A stretch of 64,000 bases of DNA from Eublepharis macularius (GCF_028583425.1 NC_072796.1:86914464-86978463); one strand, 5' to 3'; counted from the stretch's first letter, positions 50,501 through 53,965 are shown. Numbers and translations: made by a program. The notes: generated from the sequence alone by a model not told the origin.

Positions 50501-51586
50501 GCTGCTTTATAAATTACTGATAAAATGTATATTTTCATTTTTCTGGAGAATAATAAAAACTAAGATCTTCTAAATGCAACTGAAGCATTTCCAAATTCTG
50601 GAAGGGAAAAAAGGATGATTAAAGTCCATGTGGAGTGATAGAAACCCTTTGGCGGGAATTTCCTACTAATAGAAAGGAAAACCACTATTGCTGTGTGATC
50701 GTTTAAAAAATTGTTCACACAACATCTGAAAGGGAAAGGTAGAAGGTTCCAATGGTCTCCCGTATATGGCTTTAATTGGAGAAGGCCGCTAAGGCATATA
50801 ATGGAGGGAAAGTACATTGGGACTGGGAAGGAGAACTATGCCAGAGCCAAAAGGAAATCCTTAGAAGCGGGACTGCTTCTGTGAACCAATTATTGTGTAC
50901 ACCTATGCTATGTCCAAAGTTGGGCCTCAACCACTGTCTTGTTAATTGTCAGGTGCTGAAGTGTGGAAAGACCTGGGAATACTAAAATACTATGAACAGA
51001 AGAAAGAAAAGAATAGGAAGATTCTAACAGTGGTTGATAAACAAAAAATCTAGTTATCTAGGGTCTGCAAAATAGGTGTATTCTGATTGCATCAAGTCAC
51101 CCTACTAAGGAACTTGTTCAGTGCACACACATAGTGCAATCTAACTTGTTTGCCCAGAATTAAGACTCACCAAGTTCAGTGACATTTACTTCTTATTCAG
51201 TATGCCGAAATAGCAATCATAATCTACTAAAATGACAGAATTACCAAACAAATTGGTACTTTGGATTCTGCCAGACTTTGAACAATTTTACTAACATTAA
51301 GTAAAATTTTCCAGTCTATACAAGTAAAACAAGTTACTTTTCTAAAAAGTTCCATATTGCCATAACAATCCATTTCCACTGACTCAGGATTTTTTCCAGT
51401 TCTCATATCGGTTAAAATCTGTAACAAGTCTCTCAGCCTACAGAAAAGCATCTCCTAACAATTTGATCAGTTCATTACTTACTGGAGATATGATTGCCAA
51501 ATAACCTTGTTAGCTCGAACCTCAGCAGCTTTGGCAGCCACAATGTTGGTGGGGACAGCAGCATCCACAGCTCCACGGATGTCCAT
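2539..51586 (-). CDS. ATP6V1H: V-type proton ATPase subunit H, complete 13-coding-exon gene
   Basis: Subunit H belongs to the peripheral V1 sector of the vacuolar proton pump. It bridges V1 and the membrane Vo sector and silences ATP hydrolysis by free V1 (yeast orthologue Vma13); it is cytosolic-face, on endosomes, lysosomes and plasma membrane. Seen here: coding exons at 51586-51483, 39804-39702, 35798-35709, 33280-33167, 27198-27094, 26482-26441, 24240-24143, 22228-22036, 21123-20945, 19832-19707, 16606-16505, 9589-9476 and 2599-2539. All introns are GT-AG. The exons sum to 1431 nt, 476 residues plus stop, in one frame. The residues match the human protein from [12 protein letters not shown] to TARS, recalled from memory rather than aligned by a tool. 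The family is an all-helical HEAT/armadillo-like repeat protein without membrane segments. Human has 483 residues; the deficit is 3 at the N-terminus and 4 in alternative exon 7. Transcript structure is inferred from conservation and splice signals. Confidence 0.97.
4231..4320. repeat. Short palindromic interspersed repeat (about 90 bp)
   Basis: The left half starts AGTGCAATCCTAAGCAG and its imperfect inverse complement ends the unit (CTGCTTAGAATGGCACTG), with CTTCTAAG/CTTAGAAG inside. The same unit recurs at 27465-27554 and 37705-37785. It looks like a snapback MITE-type repeat of squamates; the class is not determined. Confidence 0.6.
6180..6405 (+). mobile_element. tRNA-derived SINE (Sauria type)
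   Basis: The 5' part reads GTGATGTAGTGGTTAGA (A-box-like) and then GTTTGAATCCCTGC (B-box-like). The middle GGCTCTGGGCTGGTTAC and the tail CAGGGTATAAATAAAC are typical of the group. It is old and diverged. Confidence 0.7.
8695..8822 (+). mobile_element. SINE 3' fragment
   Basis: CACAGGGTG..., TGTAAACGGCTCTGAGTGG and GGGCAGTATATAAATC match the 3' half of the SINEs at 48300 and 13018 (minus). It ends in an ATT repeat tail. The tRNA-like head is absent. Confidence 0.7.
9476..9589 (-). CDS. ATP6V1H: ATP6V1H exon 13 (residues 419-457)
   Basis: A 114-nt exon encoding [19 protein letters not shown] and [13 protein letters not shown], ending in the first two bases of Trp (TG|G). The acceptor is TTTTTTAACAG and the donor GTATGT. 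It is identical to human wherever I can compare. Confidence 0.97.
10481..10563 (+). mobile_element. SINE fragment
   Basis: GTAAAGGTAGTCCCCTGTGC, then GAGTCATTACTGACCCATGG and CACGATGTTTTCTTAC: a repeat head very common in squamate genomes, here cut off after about 80 bp. Confidence 0.55.
12056..12905 (+). mobile_element. Decayed non-LTR retrotransposon, AP-endonuclease region
   Basis: From about 12490 a translation reads [17 protein letters not shown]; after a frame change it reads DIILLQETW, then [15 protein letters not shown] and [12 protein letters not shown], and a further frame carries [14 protein letters not shown]. These are the start, QETW and GD(F/C)NA motifs of the apurinic-type endonuclease of non-LTR elements. 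The open stretch before it (12056-12462) may be the end of ORF1 or a linker. At least two frameshifts and several stops separate the pieces and no reverse transcriptase follows. Clade not determined. Confidence 0.6.
13018..13267 (-). mobile_element. Full-length-looking Sauria-type SINE
   Basis: Read on the minus strand: GAGCCAGTTTGGCATAGTGG head with A-box-like sequence, ATTCCTCATTCCTCC middle, CACAGCTTCTAGGCGCTC, CCCACCCACCTCATCAGG, then GCAGTATATAAATCGAATGC tail. Same subfamily as the SINE at 48300, opposite orientation. Confidence 0.75.
14259..16138 (-). mobile_element. Young 5'-truncated L1 with target-site duplication
   Basis: The insert is bounded by the exact 13-bp direct repeat TTCAATCAGTTCA (14246-14258 and 16139-16151). 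On the minus strand it begins inside ORF2, keeps the frame open to its stop at 14827, then has a 568-bp 3' UTR with a G-rich run (14346-14357) and an A-rich end. Exact duplications and an uninterrupted frame indicate a recent insertion. Confidence 0.92.
14827..16138 (-). CDS. L1 ORF2 protein, C-terminal part (5'-truncated)
   Basis: About 437 codons open from the 5' truncation to the stop, with no authentic start codon. It contains the [17 protein letters not shown] and [18 protein letters not shown] signature that follows the reverse transcriptase in L1, and near the end a cysteine-rich [18 protein letters not shown] segment (C-x2-C-x8-H-x4-C). The endonuclease and reverse transcriptase catalytic parts are absent, so it encodes no active enzyme. 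Confidence 0.9.
16505..16606 (-). CDS. ATP6V1H: ATP6V1H exon 12 (residues 385-419)
   Basis: A 102-nt exon encoding [17 protein letters not shown] and [15 protein letters not shown], ending CG|A for Arg. The acceptor is CTTCCTGTAG and the donor GTATGG. One conservative change from human (KLLEV to KILEV). The young L1 insertion lies about 350 bp away in the downstream intron. Confidence 0.97.
16852..17060 (+). mobile_element. Diverged tRNA-derived SINE
   Basis: GTGTGGTAGATTGCTTAGA, CTTACTCTGCCATGAAGC, CCTGGGCCAGCCACACA and CACAGGGTAGTTG follow the order of the SINE at 6180. The 3' tail is lost. Confidence 0.5.
18030..18770 (+). mobile_element. CR1-clade LINE fragment (after the RT domain, to near the 3' end)
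   Basis: Pieces in order: CTTGGGGTTGTAGTGCATAG, GCAACCAAGTGGCTGGAGC, GAAGGCTGAAAAGTATGAGA, GGGGAGACATGACAAGAGG and GAGTTCACTGCCAGCAGCC. These match the C-terminal ORF2 region of squamate CR1-like elements (RLRCFKK..RGDMTRG). Several stops; an old copy. Confidence 0.65.
19707..19832 (-). CDS. ATP6V1H: ATP6V1H exon 11 (residues 343-385)
   Basis: Encodes [18 protein letters not shown] and [18 protein letters not shown], with acceptor TGTCTTGCAG and donor GTAAGA. It starts the C-terminal helical domain, with both splice phases fitting its neighbours (AG|C and AA|A). Confidence 0.97.
19833..20944 (-). other. ATP6V1H intron 10 with GC-rich block
   Basis: Positions 20105-20780 are clearly richer in GC than the surroundings, with overlapping short open frames on both strands (Ala/Ser/Leu-rich, no domain). 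This looks like an unclassified interspersed repeat, similar in texture to 57140-57860, rather than coding sequence. Confidence 0.4.
20945..21123 (-). CDS. ATP6V1H: ATP6V1H exon 10 (residues 284-343)
   Basis: A 179-nt exon: [19 protein letters not shown], an acidic stretch [12 protein letters not shown], and KLGESVQDL, ending in the first two bases of a Ser codon (AG|C). The acceptor is CTTTCCAG and the donor GTAAAT. The acidic run links the N-terminal helical domain to the C-terminal domain. Confidence 0.97.
21590..21720 (+). repeat. Unclassified interspersed repeat, copy A
   Basis: GGCCTTGCTTGC, ATGGGGTATGTGCCA, ACAGTGCTCAAAAG, CCACAAGTGGCATGCC and AAAGAGCCACATG recur in the same order and orientation at 48715-48835. 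Class unknown. Confidence 0.55.
21786..21977 (-). mobile_element. tRNA-derived SINE (Ala-like head)
   Basis: The minus strand begins GGGCTATAGCTCAGTGGTAG (A-box) and continues AAGTCCCAAGTTCAATTCC (B-box), like a tRNA-Ala head. It then has CTCCAGTTAAAAGATCTC and the characteristic GAATAGACAATACTGACTGG. The anticodon arm is not conserved and there is an SINE body, so it is not a functional tRNA. Confidence 0.8.
22036..22228 (-). CDS. ATP6V1H: ATP6V1H exon 9 (residues 219-283)
   Basis: The largest exon, 193 nt: [35 protein letters not shown], ending IILAAFR. The acceptor is CCCTCCAG and the donor GTGAGT. This segment is almost invariant among vertebrates and is the strongest single match in the window. 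Confidence 0.97.
23318..23378 (-). repeat. LINE/SINE 3' tail
   Basis: On the minus strand: CCGCCCTGAGCCTGCTTGCG and GAGGGCGGAATATAAATA, a common 3' end of squamate retroposons. Confidence 0.55.
23680..23760 (-). repeat. LINE/SINE 3' tail
   Basis: On the minus strand: ATCCACCCTGAGCCTGCGAA and GAGGGCGGAATAAAAATG, same family of tail as 23318-23378. Confidence 0.55.
24143..24240 (-). CDS. ATP6V1H: ATP6V1H exon 8 (residues 187-219)
   Basis: Encodes [17 protein letters not shown] and then [12 protein letters not shown], ending in the first two bases of a Cys codon (TG|T). The acceptor is CATTTAG and the donor GTGAGT. The start after TTTAG was chosen over TAGAG because it gives phase 0, matching exons 6 and 7. 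Confidence 0.95.
24241..26440 (-). other. ATP6V1H intron 7
   Basis: A 2.2-kb intron downstream of alternative exon 7. It contains one retroposon tail (25685-25795) and otherwise unassigned sequence. No conserved cryptic exon was recognised. Confidence 0.55.
25685..25795 (+). repeat. LINE/SINE 3' tail
   Basis: TTATCCACCCTGAGCCCGC and GGGAGGGCGGAATAGAAAT followed by an A-rich tail. Plus-strand version of the tails at 23318 and 23680. Confidence 0.6.
26441..26482 (-). CDS. ATP6V1H: ATP6V1H alternative exon 7 (residues 173-186)
   Basis: A 42-nt phase-0 exon encoding [14 protein letters not shown], flanked by TATATGCTAG and GTAAGT. It corresponds to the 18-residue human cassette beginning KLRGSG that separates the longer and shorter SFD forms, but is 4 codons shorter here (the end is TGTD instead of TGTVSSSD). 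Length divisible by three and phase 0 on both sides fit a cassette exon. A foldback retroelement lies immediately upstream of its splice acceptor. Whether it is included in transcripts cannot be read from the DNA. Confidence 0.88.
26497..26505 (-). promoter_or_regulatory. Candidate branch point and pyrimidine tract of exon 7
   Basis: The minus strand reads CTAACCTTTTCCTTATATGC before the acceptor AG. CTAAC (26505-26501) fits the branch-point consensus with the A at 26502, 20 nt before the exon. It lies wholly inside the target duplication of the foldback insertion, so a second copy sits at 26703-26716. Confidence 0.5.
26506..26702 (-). mobile_element. Second-type Penelope-like foldback at alternative exon 7
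   Basis: Flanked by the exact 14-bp repeat AAGGAAAAGGTTAG (26492-26505, 26703-26716). The outer left part, read on the minus strand, ends GACCAACACGGCTACCCAACC, the 3' end of a repeat common in squamates and turtles. Inverted arms run 26532-26579 and 26665-26702 (GAGCAAGATT.../...AATCTTGCTC). The centre holds about three imperfect units of TCCATTTTTGCTTATACTT. The full family has a hammerhead-like CTGAAGA...GAAAGC region; it is missing in this copy. Confidence 0.7.
27094..27198 (-). CDS. ATP6V1H: ATP6V1H exon 6 (residues 138-172)
   Basis: A 105-nt phase-0 exon: [18 protein letters not shown], then [14 protein letters not shown]. The acceptor is TTTCTTTCAG and the donor GTAGA. Because it ends on a complete codon, it can splice to exon 7 or skip directly to exon 8 without changing frame. 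That is the arrangement known for the two mammalian SFD isoforms. Confidence 0.96.
27465..27554. repeat. Short palindromic interspersed repeat (about 90 bp)
   Basis: Starts AGTGAAATCCTACATAGAG and ends CTCTGTTAAGGATTTCACTG; the core CCAGTCTAAGCCCACTGAAA faces its inverse TCAATAGGCTTAGGCAGG. Better preserved than the copy at 4231. Confidence 0.65.
28532..28738 (+). mobile_element. 5S rRNA-derived SINE with 11-bp target duplication
   Basis: The head follows vertebrate 5S rRNA: GATCTCGTCAGATCTC, AGAAGCTAAGAAGGGT, CTTGGTTAGTAACTGG and GGATGGGAGACC. The SINE body GCAGAGGCAGGCAATGGC, AAACCACCTCTC and GGGTCGCCAAAAGTC follows. It is flanked by ATGGATTTTAT at 28521-28531 and 28739-28749. The 5S part has changes in the conserved core, so it is not a 5S gene. 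Confidence 0.88.
28906..32685 (-). mobile_element. DIRS-type tyrosine-recombinase retroelement, broken fossil
   Basis: Terminal inverted repeats of roughly 210 bp (28906-29120 and about 32460-32685) share GGCCAGC-ATGG, CTAGCCTTTT, AGCTATAAAAGGCAGG and CTCCCTCCCTCAGTTCT. An extra inverse copy of the outer end lies at 29163-29218, where DIRS elements carry an internal complementary region. Parts on the minus strand: gag-like region (about 32421-30720) with a cysteine/histidine segment and a GHDKCFFCL motif, and a tyrosine-recombinase remnant (about 29740-29225). Reverse transcriptase is not recognisable, and an unrelated repeat sits at 29930-30630. It is broken, with several interruptions; arm divergence suggests moderate to old age. 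Confidence 0.75.
29930..30630 (+). repeat. Unclassified squamate repeat nested in the DIRS element
   Basis: Two related units (about 30075-30240 and 30250-30470) share TTTTCCCTATAGG-AA-AATG, a GGACC/GGACT...ATTGG segment, ATTCAGGAAACTTGG and TTAGGAGTAGGT. A CCCCCAC run (30421-30448) and an AT-rich part follow, ending GCACAACCCTAG. The ending and texture match the repeat at 39955-40757. Class unknown. Confidence 0.55.
33167..33280 (-). CDS. ATP6V1H: ATP6V1H exon 5 (residues 100-137)
   Basis: A 114-nt phase-0 exon, from [14 protein letters not shown] to [10 protein letters not shown], with acceptor CTTCTTACAG and donor GTAAGT. Two prolines of the human sequence are replaced here (W-P-Y to W-S-Y and D-P-F to D-L-F) and ARCS is AKRG, so this is the most divergent constitutive exon. 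It ends with the Met before AARIIAK of exon 6. Confidence 0.96.
34375..34560 (+). repeat. LINE-like degenerate repeat
   Basis: GGGCTGCTAAATTCTGGACC, AAAGGCTGCCCCATATAAAG and TACAGTCATCAAAACTAAAG resemble a widespread squamate LINE segment (GC...AATTCTG-ACCAG, TTACAGTAATCC). Too short to assign a clade. Confidence 0.4.
34640..35190. repeat. GC-rich block ending in a 27-bp-stem hairpin
   Basis: An isolated GC-rich stretch in AT-rich intron, with related segments around 34690-34735 and 34797-34838 (CAGGCCACTGTGGAGC type). At its right end AAGGCAAACCATGTTGCTG...GACTCA (35088-35114) pairs with TGAGTC...GCAACATGGTTTGCCTT (35156-35182); TTATCCC/GGGATAA pairs inside. Probably an unclassified interspersed repeat. 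Confidence 0.5.
35709..35798 (-). CDS. ATP6V1H: ATP6V1H exon 4 (residues 70-99)
   Basis: A 90-nt phase-0 exon of 30 codons, starting [14 protein letters not shown] and ending TMVDDMLQ. The acceptor is TTTTTTCTAG and the donor GTAAGT. It is part of the helical-repeat N-terminal domain. Near identity to human makes the assignment secure. Confidence 0.96.
35928..36000 (-). mobile_element. SINE 3' fragment
   Basis: TTTATTTACTGTGACTTATA, CCCCACTTTTCTATTG and AGTAAGCTTACAAG match the inverse of a Sauria-type SINE tail (GCTTACA...GGGTATAAA). Confidence 0.4.
37486..37645 (+). mobile_element. Penelope-like foldback element, copy 2 (short)
   Basis: Flanked by the 13-bp repeat CAATTTCATTTCA (37473-37485, 37646-37658). 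The left inverted arm extends through GTTTCGCCAGCAG. The right arm begins at TCAGGAACTAC, so the hammerhead-like core is incomplete here. The 3' tail TTCTCCGGCCGTGAAAGCC is intact. Arms are nearly identical, suggesting a younger copy than copy 1. Confidence 0.72.
37705..37785. repeat. Short palindromic interspersed repeat (about 80 bp)
   Basis: ATGCAATCCTGTTCAG, TTCCAGTCTAAACCATTG, then the inverse GCTTAGGCTGGAGTAAG and CTGCATAAGATAGCAC. Third copy of the unit at 4231 and 27465, 60 bp from a Penelope-like foldback. Confidence 0.6.
39702..39804 (-). CDS. ATP6V1H: ATP6V1H exon 3 (residues 36-69)
   Basis: Encodes [18 protein letters not shown] and ends in LLQTEGHQ. It has a pyrimidine-rich acceptor (T8 run then CCAG) and donor GTAAT. 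The phase joins exactly to exon 2 (CA|G). Differences from human are conservative (e.g. EKKRS for EMKRS). The upstream intron, about 11.7 kb, is the longest in the gene and the richest in repeats. Confidence 0.96.
40363..40653 (+). mobile_element. Penelope-like foldback element, copy 3, two complete hammerhead-like motifs
   Basis: Flanked by the 12-bp repeat ATACTGAGGATT (40351-40362, 40654-40665). The inverted arms meet around a 10-nt loop (40486-40495). The right tail TTCTCCGGCCGTGAAAGCC continues to 40653. The arms look identical by eye, including CCGGGCTGTATTGCCGTGG. Each carries a full hammerhead-like motif, at 40514-40579 on the plus strand and 40402-40467 on the minus strand. It is the best preserved of the three copies, and it sits inside another repeat. 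Confidence 0.78.
40514..40579 (+). ncRNA. Hammerhead-ribozyme-like motif (type I)
   Basis: Stem I outer part TTGGTG (40514-40519) pairs with TGCCAA (40574-40579), including two G-U pairs. After an internal loop, CCT (40525-40527) pairs with AGG (40563-40565). Core CTGAAGA (40528-40534) fits C-U-G-A-N-G-A. Stem II is GCCAGC (40536-40541) with GCTGGC (40549-40554) around a 7-nt loop, followed by GAAAC and cleavage triplet GTC (40560-40562). Stem III is almost absent, as described for Penelope-type hammerheads. One extra T (40535) between the core and stem II is unusual. Catalysis is not shown. Confidence 0.55.
41660..42475 (+). mobile_element. CR1-clade LINE fragment, reverse transcriptase part
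   Basis: Translations in several frames give [18 protein letters not shown], then [37 protein letters not shown], and [19 protein letters not shown] with SGVSQD. These are the order and motifs of the CR1 reverse transcriptase (consensus DFSKAFDKVPH). Frameshifts and stops break it; an old copy. It stops abruptly at about 42475 against L1-like sequence. Confidence 0.75.
42540..42960 (+). mobile_element. Older L1 ORF2 fragment, left part
   Basis: Decayed ORF2 C-terminal sequence; [19 protein letters not shown] at 42900-42960 is the best conserved piece. It continues past the half-LINE insertion at 44531-44715. Many stops. Confidence 0.65.
42980..44511 (+). mobile_element. Half-LINE: L1-like element with ORF1 only
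   Basis: Flanked by the exact 19-bp repeat AAAAAATTAAGGACTAAAG (42961-42979, 44512-44530; the A run makes the edge slightly ambiguous). In order: a GC-rich 5' leader with CpG (42980-43380), ORF1 (43384/43464-44276), a 235-bp 3' tail with a pyrimidine-rich run (44405-44450), and an A-rich repeat end (TAAAAA units). ORF2 is completely absent, so this resembles the mammalian HAL1 plan. It is inserted in an older L1 ORF2 fragment in the same orientation. Confidence 0.85.
43464..44276 (+). CDS. L1-type ORF1 protein (RNA-binding, coiled coil), near intact
   Basis: 270 codons. Residues about 1-75 look like a heptad coiled coil ([20 protein letters not shown] type). The central part (about 75-190) matches the L1 ORF1 RRM and C-terminal domain, with [18 protein letters not shown] and [18 protein letters not shown]. 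The C-terminus is acidic then Ala/Arg-rich, running into a G tract. A better L1-like start, [14 protein letters not shown] at 43384, lies in another frame, so one frameshift near 43440 appears to separate the N-terminal leader. L1 ORF1p binds RNA as a trimer and acts as chaperone in retrotransposition. Confidence 0.82.
   Translation: MVRRAVFDAVQPFVAKLNEMGQKVDSVESEVKAIKEIATGAEQSAHENAVLMKATSKEEKLLENQIIGLQVDHAPTVLRLQNVKEKQSENLKDLVSGLLAPFAKATKEELKSVILEVRRTSSKYVMKRQLPRKIIIDFSSKKIRDTILYNSYNVDLDYLGNKVKILKDVPFLVRKRRFKYKGLAAFLRKCDVKYKWLFPEGVWFRYKDQTYKITSDAQLTDFLFNHQEFQQEESSKSEGESGGEERAGAAAPAAQRELRLRRKGGGGEKS
44531..44715 (+). mobile_element. Older L1 ORF2 fragment, right part
   Basis: Continues the fragment at 42540-42960: ITPKDIAKI-like and KCWKCQC...TFYHMWWT pieces, the cysteine-rich tail of L1 ORF2, in decayed form (GTGTTGGAAATGTCAATG, TATCATATGTGGTGGAC). 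Confidence 0.65.
45320..45461 (+). mobile_element. tRNA-derived SINE (Ala-like group), 5'-truncated
   Basis: GCCTGCATGCAGAAGTACCC, CTGGCACCTCCAGCC, AAAGGATCTCAGGTTGAG, AAAGACCTCTCTGCCTAG and CGATCAGAATAAATATTACTG follow the order of the SINE at 21786-21977. The A-box head is weak or missing. Confidence 0.65.
45470..45650 (+). mobile_element. CR1-clade LINE fragment, RT catalytic motif region
   Basis: Translation gives [19 protein letters not shown] and [26 protein letters not shown] is the decayed FADDTKL box of the CR1 reverse transcriptase. About 60 residues, then lost. Confidence 0.7.
46210..46446 (-). mobile_element. Sauria-type SINE
   Basis: On the minus strand: GAAAGCCAGTGGGATGTAGT head, ACTAGAGTCTGGGAGCC, CACAGGGTTTGAATCCCTAC (B-box), GTGGAAGCTCACTTTGGG, GGATTGTTGTGAAGA and TAAGCTGCTTTGAGTCCC, then GGGTATATATATAG tail. 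Confidence 0.72.
46692..46720. repeat. (CA)n microsatellite
   Basis: About 14 perfect CA units within intron 2. Confidence 0.9.
47530..47905 (+). mobile_element. L2-clade LINE 3' fragment
   Basis: GCATCAGCCAGGCTGCAGGC, TACTGGCTGCCAGTTAAATT, ACCCAATTCAAAGGACTGG, CTTAAGAACCATCTCCTCC and GACAAGGCCTTCTTTGTTAT match the C-terminal region of L2 ORF2 (HWLPV..RI.FK.. and ..F.VAAP..WN). Old and diverged. Confidence 0.65.
48300..48560 (+). mobile_element. Sauria-type SINE, full length
   Basis: Head GAGCCAGTCTGGTGTAGTAG; B-box GGGTTTGATTCCCCACTCC; body CCTTGGGTCAGTCACAGC and CCTGCCCACCTCACAGGG; tail ATATAAATCAAATGC with an ATT run. Same subfamily as 13018-13267 and 8695-8822. Confidence 0.82.
48715..48835 (+). 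repeat. Unclassified interspersed repeat, copy B
   Basis: CAGGCAATGGCCTTGCT, ACATGGGGTAGGTGTCAC, ACAGTGCTCAGAAG, CCACAGGTGGCATGTC and AAAGAATCACAAGTGG match copy A at 21590-21720. Confidence 0.55.
49364..49577 (-). mobile_element. Second-type Penelope-like foldback, copy B
   Basis: Arms at about 49400-49484 and 49493-49577 are inverse complements (GGTCCAGTGGCACCTTAGAG.../...CTAAGGTGCCACTGGACC). The outer left piece TTTCAGGTAGGTAGCCATG is the inverse of the family 3' end. Each arm holds a decayed hammerhead-like core (GAAAAAGGGAGCTC...GAAAGC on the minus strand; TCAAGAAGGGAGCTC...TCAAATGC on the plus). Target duplications are not clear. Related to the element at 26506-26702. Confidence 0.65.
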
Positions 51587-51605
51587 TTTGATCTTGAATC
51601 AGAGC
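51483..51605 (-). CDS. ATP6V1H: ATP6V1H exon 2 (start codon; residues 1-35)
   Basis: First coding exon. The acceptor AG is at 51607-51606 and the donor GT at 51482-51481. The start codon is 51586-51584, giving [16 protein letters not shown] and ending inside codon 35 (CA|G). The start context AAAATGG has A at -3 and G at +4. Human begins three codons earlier (MTK-MDIRG); here those codons read AAG ATC AAA, so the first human ATG is absent and the second conserved Met must be used. The 19 nt before it are 5' UTR. Confidence 0.96.
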
Positions 51606-52090
51606 CTGCAAATAAAAGAAAGGTAATCAATATCAGTTTTTTTAAACATTGGACACTGCTTCAGGCAGTTCACTTTCATTAAAATCCTAATTTGTTCCAG
51701 TGAAATCAACAAGCTTAGATAAATTTATGCAATTTGTGGTTCACACAGTTAAGCTCCAGAACTTCCCAACCTACCCAAAAGCAGCAACTTCCAGTAGGAC
51801 TGGATGCAAAAATGTAAAAACCTGGGCATTTCTTTTTGAACATCACACCAAGTATCTCATTAACTGTATTCAAAATCCTACCATTATATGTAAAAGATTC
51901 AGCACAAAACACCAAAAGAGTGGGCCAAAGCAAGAGATGGAAAATTGCATCTCTCAGCCTTGAGTTGATCAAGCTCAATAGAAGCTCAGTTCAGAAGAAA
52001 ATACCTTCAAACATATGTCTCTCAACACTTTCTCTTTATTTCAGTCCAGTAATGCATGGAGCAATATTCTCCATAATGCTATTCTGAGAA

Positions 52091-52092
<2 letters not shown>

Positions 52093-52127
<35 letters not shown>

Positions 52128-52150
52128 CTGTGTGTGTGTGCGTGCGTGCG
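52093..52150. repeat. (TC)n(TG)n compound microsatellite
   Basis: About 15 TC units run into TG/CG alternation (TGTGTGTGTGCGTGCGTGCG). Confidence 0.9.
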
Positions 52151-52165
52151 CTCACGTTAAAATCA

Positions 52166-52240
52166 CTTCATAGAATCATAGAGTTGGAAGGGGCCATACA
52201 GACCATCTAGTCCAACCCCCTTCTCAGTGCAGGATCACCT
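52166..52240 (+). mobile_element. CR1 LINE 3' end fragment
   Basis: ATAGAATCATAGAGTTGGAA, GGGGCCATACAGACCATC and TAGTCCAACCCCCTTCTCAG: the well-known 3' end sequence of sauropsid CR1 elements. Confidence 0.8.
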
Positions 52241-53865
52241 TATTTAGGAAGGTGGTCCCAGTGGGAAAACTATTTAACAATTGTAGCTTTTCCACTGGTG
52301 AATGTTAGCAGAGTGATTAAAAACTTAAGTGCATTTATTGTTTTTATTTTATAATTTTATTTTGACTTTTTCATATAAGTAACTTAGAATAATTCATTTT
52401 AGAAAAACAACTAATAAGCAGTTATTACTGTGTAACGTGCCTTTAGTTTACTTCAGAGTAGCCATTGCTGTCCCACATGAAGCGCTGTTTGAAGAAAACT
52501 AAGTTCCTCTTTTCTTTTCCATTTGTATCAGACAAATTCTAGGCACATGACAACAGATCTTTAACTTCACACTTCAGAATGTGGATTAGTTGCCAAATAG
52601 TGTTGGAGCTGTTGCACAGAATTCAAACCCCCTTTGAGGAAAGGGTTTGCTGTGTATGTTGTTTCTGCGGCTCATACCGCAAATATAGTTCTGCTCAGGT
52701 ACTACTGACGAGCTTCTACTTTCTATGGCCTTTGAACAAAGACTTCCCAATTTCAGGGGAAAAGGTTTTTTAAATTTAATCTGTCCTACACAGCAAGTAG
52801 TAGCAATTGGTTGTGCTTATTTACAAGGAAAACCAAAAACAAAGAACACAACTTACATACTGAAACCACTGACCTTGAGCATTTCTGCTTTCAGCTTCTT
52901 AAACATTACTTCTGGCCTATTCTGAATCTTTGATGCCAAAACAAGTTGTTTGTTTTTAAAACATCAAATCATGGTTGGGGCAGCAACTTCAGCCTTTTCT
53001 TCCTGTCCAAACCAGCAACTTCAGCCTTTTCTACCTGTCCAAACCAGCCCAAACTCCACCTCAACCATCCATCCACACACACAAACCAGCTGGATCCTTT
53101 ACTTGCTCCCATTAATGTGATCCAATCATATCTGCCATTGAGGGACACAAGCACTCAACCCTCAAACAGCAGCAACAAGAACAGATTTCCCGTCAGCGAA
53201 AGACAGCTACGCGCCATTTAACATTCTGACAATGTACTTGAACAAGCTGACCAAGTTTATCCATATCTAACAAACTATTAGGGGTAATGAGATCTTAATT
53301 TTACAAAAAACAGCACGGCGTGGGCAAACCCAAACTAGAGAGTCAGATCCTTCCTACTATTTAATCAGATTGACCCAGTGGGGTGTTCTTACCTTGCACA
53401 GCAAAAAGCATCTTAGTTCACTTCCTTGAGATAGTTGTTACATTCAATACCTATTCTAACTTTAACAAAAAAAACCCCACTGCAGATTAATCAATTTATG
53501 GAAAGCAAGCTAAACAATAGCTGTTCCCCACGAGAAAGCACAAGGGTGATGCAAGTTGCCTGGTTTACTGTGGGGACAAGCAACAGGACAGCTACGTTTA
53601 TCCTCCCTTGCTTGTGAGGCCTTCCCAGCCACTATCGGAGATAGGATACTGGATCAGATGCCCTGACCACGCCAGGTCATTCCCCTATGAGCGGACGGAA
53701 TTCTGGGTCCTCTCCGGTTCTGCCATTCTGTGGCCCCACCAGTCTCCCCTCAAAATCGCCGCAGAGGACAAACGGGCACATCCACCCCCTTCTGTGACCC
53801 AGGCGCCTCCCTCTCGCTTCCCGGCGGCGACACAGGCCACTGAGGGGCTTGCCTTGTCTGCTTAC

Positions 53866-53965
53866 CTCGCTGGCCCGCTCTCACCAGCAATGAGTGGGAT
53901 CCGCAGCGGCAGGTGACCCAGCCTCAGGCGCTGCGGGTCGAAGCGGCGCCTCCGGATCACATGAC
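53866..53965 (-). other. ATP6V1H: ATP6V1H exon 1 (non-coding), approximate 5' end
   Basis: A strong donor GAG|GTAAGC on the minus strand at 53866/53865 lies in the CpG-rich region. It is the only convincing donor upstream of exon 2 in a promoter-like setting. No ATG opens a frame into exon 2, so exon 1 is taken as 5' UTR, as in human. The transcription start is not visible and the upstream limit given is only a guess. Confidence 0.6.
53956..53965 (-). promoter_or_regulatory. M-box / CLEAR-like E-box
   Basis: The minus strand reads GTCATGTGAT, containing TCATGTGA, an M-box-type E-box bound by MITF/TFEB/TFE3. It matches the CLEAR palindrome GTCACGTGAC at 8 of 10 positions. It sits about 90 bp upstream of the exon 1 donor, inside the CpG island. 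CLEAR elements are known in V-ATPase gene promoters; use of this one is inferred. Confidence 0.55.

Larger units (their letters stand above)
39805..51482 (-). other. ATP6V1H intron 2
   Basis: At 11.7 kb, the longest intron and the main landing area: an unclassified repeat with a Penelope-like foldback in it (39955-40757), CR1, nested L1 elements, several SINEs, L2, and a second-type foldback (49364-49577). Positions 40870-41650, 46730-47520 and 49600-51480 show nothing I can name. Confidence 0.7.
51606..53865 (-). other. ATP6V1H intron 1
   Basis: A 2.3-kb intron with a TC/TG microsatellite (52093-52150) and a CR1 3' end (52166-52240). The rest is unassigned. Its right edge lies in the CpG island, where intronic regulatory sites are likely but not visible. 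Confidence 0.6.
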
